The translations under genes and the position numbers were made by a program. A stretch of 64,000 nt of DNA, from positions 4,087,437 to 4,151,436 of the forward strand of contig PTFA01000020.1 of NCBI GenBank assembly GCA_003342895.1, written 5' to 3'. Below the pieces are notes generated by a model. It was not told the origin of the DNA. It ran no database searches and saw only the letters and a program-made list of their open reading frames with translations. Shown here in pieces: positions 62,270-64,000 of this stretch; positions within the stretch are counted from its first letter, which is position 1, and the number at the start of each line of letters is the position of its first letter. This stretch comes from Casuarius casuarius. Its lineage: Eukaryota; Chordata; Aves; Casuariiformes; Casuariidae.

Positions 62270-62840
62270 GGGTTGGACTGGGAACCGTCTCTTCTGTTTG
62301 AGTGGAAAGAACAGGTAAAGGTAAAGCAATTTTGGCCAGGTGTTGACCAACCGAGGAAGATAATCAGGAGTTTGAAAGCAGAAGGCATTGCCGAGGCAAA
62401 CGGCCAGGCCCTGGCTGAACTCCTGGTGCTGAGAAGGGCACTTCTGCAGCTCCTTGCTTGTCGTACTGTTGCTCTAGCACTAAAACCCAGCGGCGGGAAA
62501 TACTGAAGCAGAATGAAGCAGGCACAGCTAAAAGGCGTAAAGGAAAAAAGAAGGTTTACCAAGAAAACACGGCCTAGAAGAGCTCCAGAAACTGAGCCAC
62601 CCTTACCTGGGGCACCCCGCGTCCCTGGGGAGGTGCTGCGCGTCTCGGCCCGTGCTGCGGTGAGCGGGCTCGGCTGCAGCCGGGGTCGCGGGATCTGACA
62701 GCACACGGCATCTCGGGAGAAACTTTCGGCACCCCGAGTGGTCAAGCTGAGAAGAAAAGTAACAGAAGCTGAAACAGCCGGTACACTCAGCCTGCCTGCC
62801 ACGCACACAGAAACAGGGAACGGGACAGCACAAAGAACTA
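62270..62840. promoter_or_regulatory. CpG island with splice-donor consensus on both strands: candidate promoter
   Basis: From about 62370, and most strongly at 62565-62745, CpGs are dense (about eighteen in 180 bases) in GC-rich sequence. A GGCGGGAAA word at 62492-62500 fits an E2F-type site. On the minus strand CAG|GTAAGG (intron would start at 62606) is a near-ideal 5' splice site; on the plus strand GCG|GTGAGC (GT at 62660) is a fair one. The 183-codon minus frame (62257-62808) and plus frames of 77 and 61 codons are probably chance. A bidirectional or minus-strand non-coding promoter is the favoured reading. Confidence 0.45.
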
Positions 62841-64000
62841 AAGGCTCAAGATGGTTTACATAAGATAGTGGAAAGAACTGATAAGAGGCTTGAGGGAAAA
62901 GAAAACCTTAAAATGTATAAAATCAGGAAGAATGTGCTAGAGAGATCCTATGCTTTTTAAAGAGCCAGTAGAAGAAACTGCTGGCAGCAAGGACTTCCTA
63001 AGAGTCTTTGAGAACAGGCCGAGACCCAAAAGGCTGCAGTGAAGCAAATAAACCGCCAATCTTTGGGAAGGAAAACCCAACAAACTAAAAGACCGTAAGT
63101 TAGAGACTCACACTCCAGTCACTGACAGGTGTGCAACAGCAGAAACTTTGAAGTATGTTGGGAGAAAACAGACCTTGCACCGTGGGCAGCAAAAGCAGGG
63201 AAAATGCTAGGTATTGGGGAAAAAAGTGACACAAAACAGATAACATTTAGCAACACAAGTTACCAACCCCTGGAGCATGTTGGAAAAGACTTTGATCCAT
63301 CCATAAGGTCTATTGGGAGGTGAAATATTCCTCTGCTCTGAAGATTAATTCCAGAAGTAACCATCCTTACTGTTCACATCAGTGCAATAAAGCAGTGGGG
63401 GGAGCACTAAGGTCATACCACATTTGCTTTTTCATATATGCCATATCAAAAGAAGTGCACTAGTCCAATATCTCAGCCTACACCTACCACAGGTATGCAG
63501 GCCAAATCCAGCCCAGCTCTGGTGCCACCTCCACTGCTTTAGCAAAATGTGTTTCCTCTACCCAGACACTGTCCTCGTGCCATCACAGTTACATCAGTCC
63601 TATTACTAAAAGTATCGTCTGTCATTTATGAAGGTAGAAAATATTTATTAAACACTAAGAATGAAAACTGCAGCCCTCTTTATATCCCTGTCTTTCTGCC
63701 TATGTTCAACAAGCCATTGAAGACAATGAGATTATTTAAGGATTTCTATTTTGAGTTACTTTTGGACACGTCAACACTCTTCCATTTTTATCCCCTTCAA
63801 CATTAATGATGTAGGACAGCTGACAATACATTGAGCTGCTGAGCCAGCAGAGAGAGTGGAGAAGGATGGGTCATATTCTTCTTTCAGATACTCCAGTGTT
63901 AATTTGAAGCTTAATTCCAGTTAAAAAGGTAACTGCAAAACAGGAGGGAAAATTTGAATTCAAACATCCACAGAACTACAGATTAGAGGGCTGCATTTAA
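62841..64000. other. Non-coding DNA, no gene seen
   Basis: AT-rich DNA with short chance frames (61-85 codons) and no N. It would be the start of the first intron or the 5' flank of any transcript using the neighbouring CpG island. No repeat or RNA gene is recognised. Confidence 0.45.

Noticed and set aside
62257..62808. 183-codon minus-strand open frame
   Set aside because: It lies over the CpG island, is opposed by plus-strand frames, has no recognisable domain, and reads straight through the strongest splice donor on its own strand.
1..64000. tRNA, rRNA, snRNA or known microRNA genes
   Set aside because: I found no tRNA B-box with matching arms, no rRNA-like sequence and no familiar microRNA seed within a long hairpin. 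A covariance-model scan would be needed to exclude divergent cases.
1..64000. CRISPR array, operon, phage or bacterial defence system
   Set aside because: No regularly spaced repeats, no compact same-strand genes and no ribosome-binding-site-led frames; CR1 elements show the DNA is vertebrate.
1..64000. Endogenous retrovirus with gag/pol/env
   Set aside because: No reverse transcriptase, protease, integrase or envelope-like frame was recognised, and no LTR pair could be matched.

Overview
The window looks like about 64 kb of bird (or at least sauropsid) nuclear DNA with no protein-coding gene that I can support. The organism call rests on three CR1 (chicken repeat 1) LINE copies, including one with recognisable CR1 ORF2 protein sequence, together with an otherwise low density of interspersed repeats and moderate, patchy GC content. 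About 65 isolated single N bases suggest a draft assembly or masked ambiguous sites. I see no operon-like gene packing, Shine-Dalgarno-led ORFs, CRISPR array, phage genes or insertion sequences, so a prokaryotic reading does not fit. I cannot assign a species, chromosome or flanking gene.

Layout. 0-7.2 kb: a CpG-rich patch (0.64-0.89 kb), then AT-rich non-coding DNA with homopolymer tracts and a few conserved-looking blocks. 7.26-8.04 kb: an internally deleted CR1 on the minus strand. 8-15.7 kb: ordinary non-coding DNA with a small CpG patch at 13.2-13.4 kb and a 26-bp tandem duplication. 15.7-18.5 kb and 23.1-23.8 kb: AT-rich, homeodomain-motif-rich DNA that resembles conserved enhancers. 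21.9-22.45, 26.8-27.3, 30.36-30.6 and 31.44-31.75 kb: GC-richer islands, the last two CpG-rich. 32-42 kb: AT-rich non-coding DNA with short tandem duplications. 42.7-43.07 kb: an ancient interspersed-repeat tail with a polyadenylation signal. 45.1-45.26 and 48.74-49.2 kb: two more minus-strand CR1 3' ends, the second much more decayed. 50.3-50.8 kb: a moderately CpG-rich block. 58.0-58.55 kb: a possible transcript or LTR 3' end. 58.7-59.5 kb: a strong-looking enhancer-type block. 62.27-62.83 kb: the best promoter candidate, a CpG island with an E2F-like site and splice-donor consensus on both strands. The final 1.2 kb is featureless.

How it works together. The parsimonious reading is a gene-poor intergenic region or a very large intron that carries regulatory DNA and perhaps unannotated non-coding transcripts starting at the CpG islands. 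The many 60-180 codon open frames behave as chance ORFs: they overlap on both strands in GC-rich patches and show no domain I recognise, except those inside CR1. All statements about conservation are inferred from texture, because no alignment was available. I did not find a convincing novel biological system. The most checkable oddities are the in-frame internally deleted CR1 ORF2, the CpG island at 62.3-62.8 kb, and the paired homeodomain/GATA-like motif blocks.
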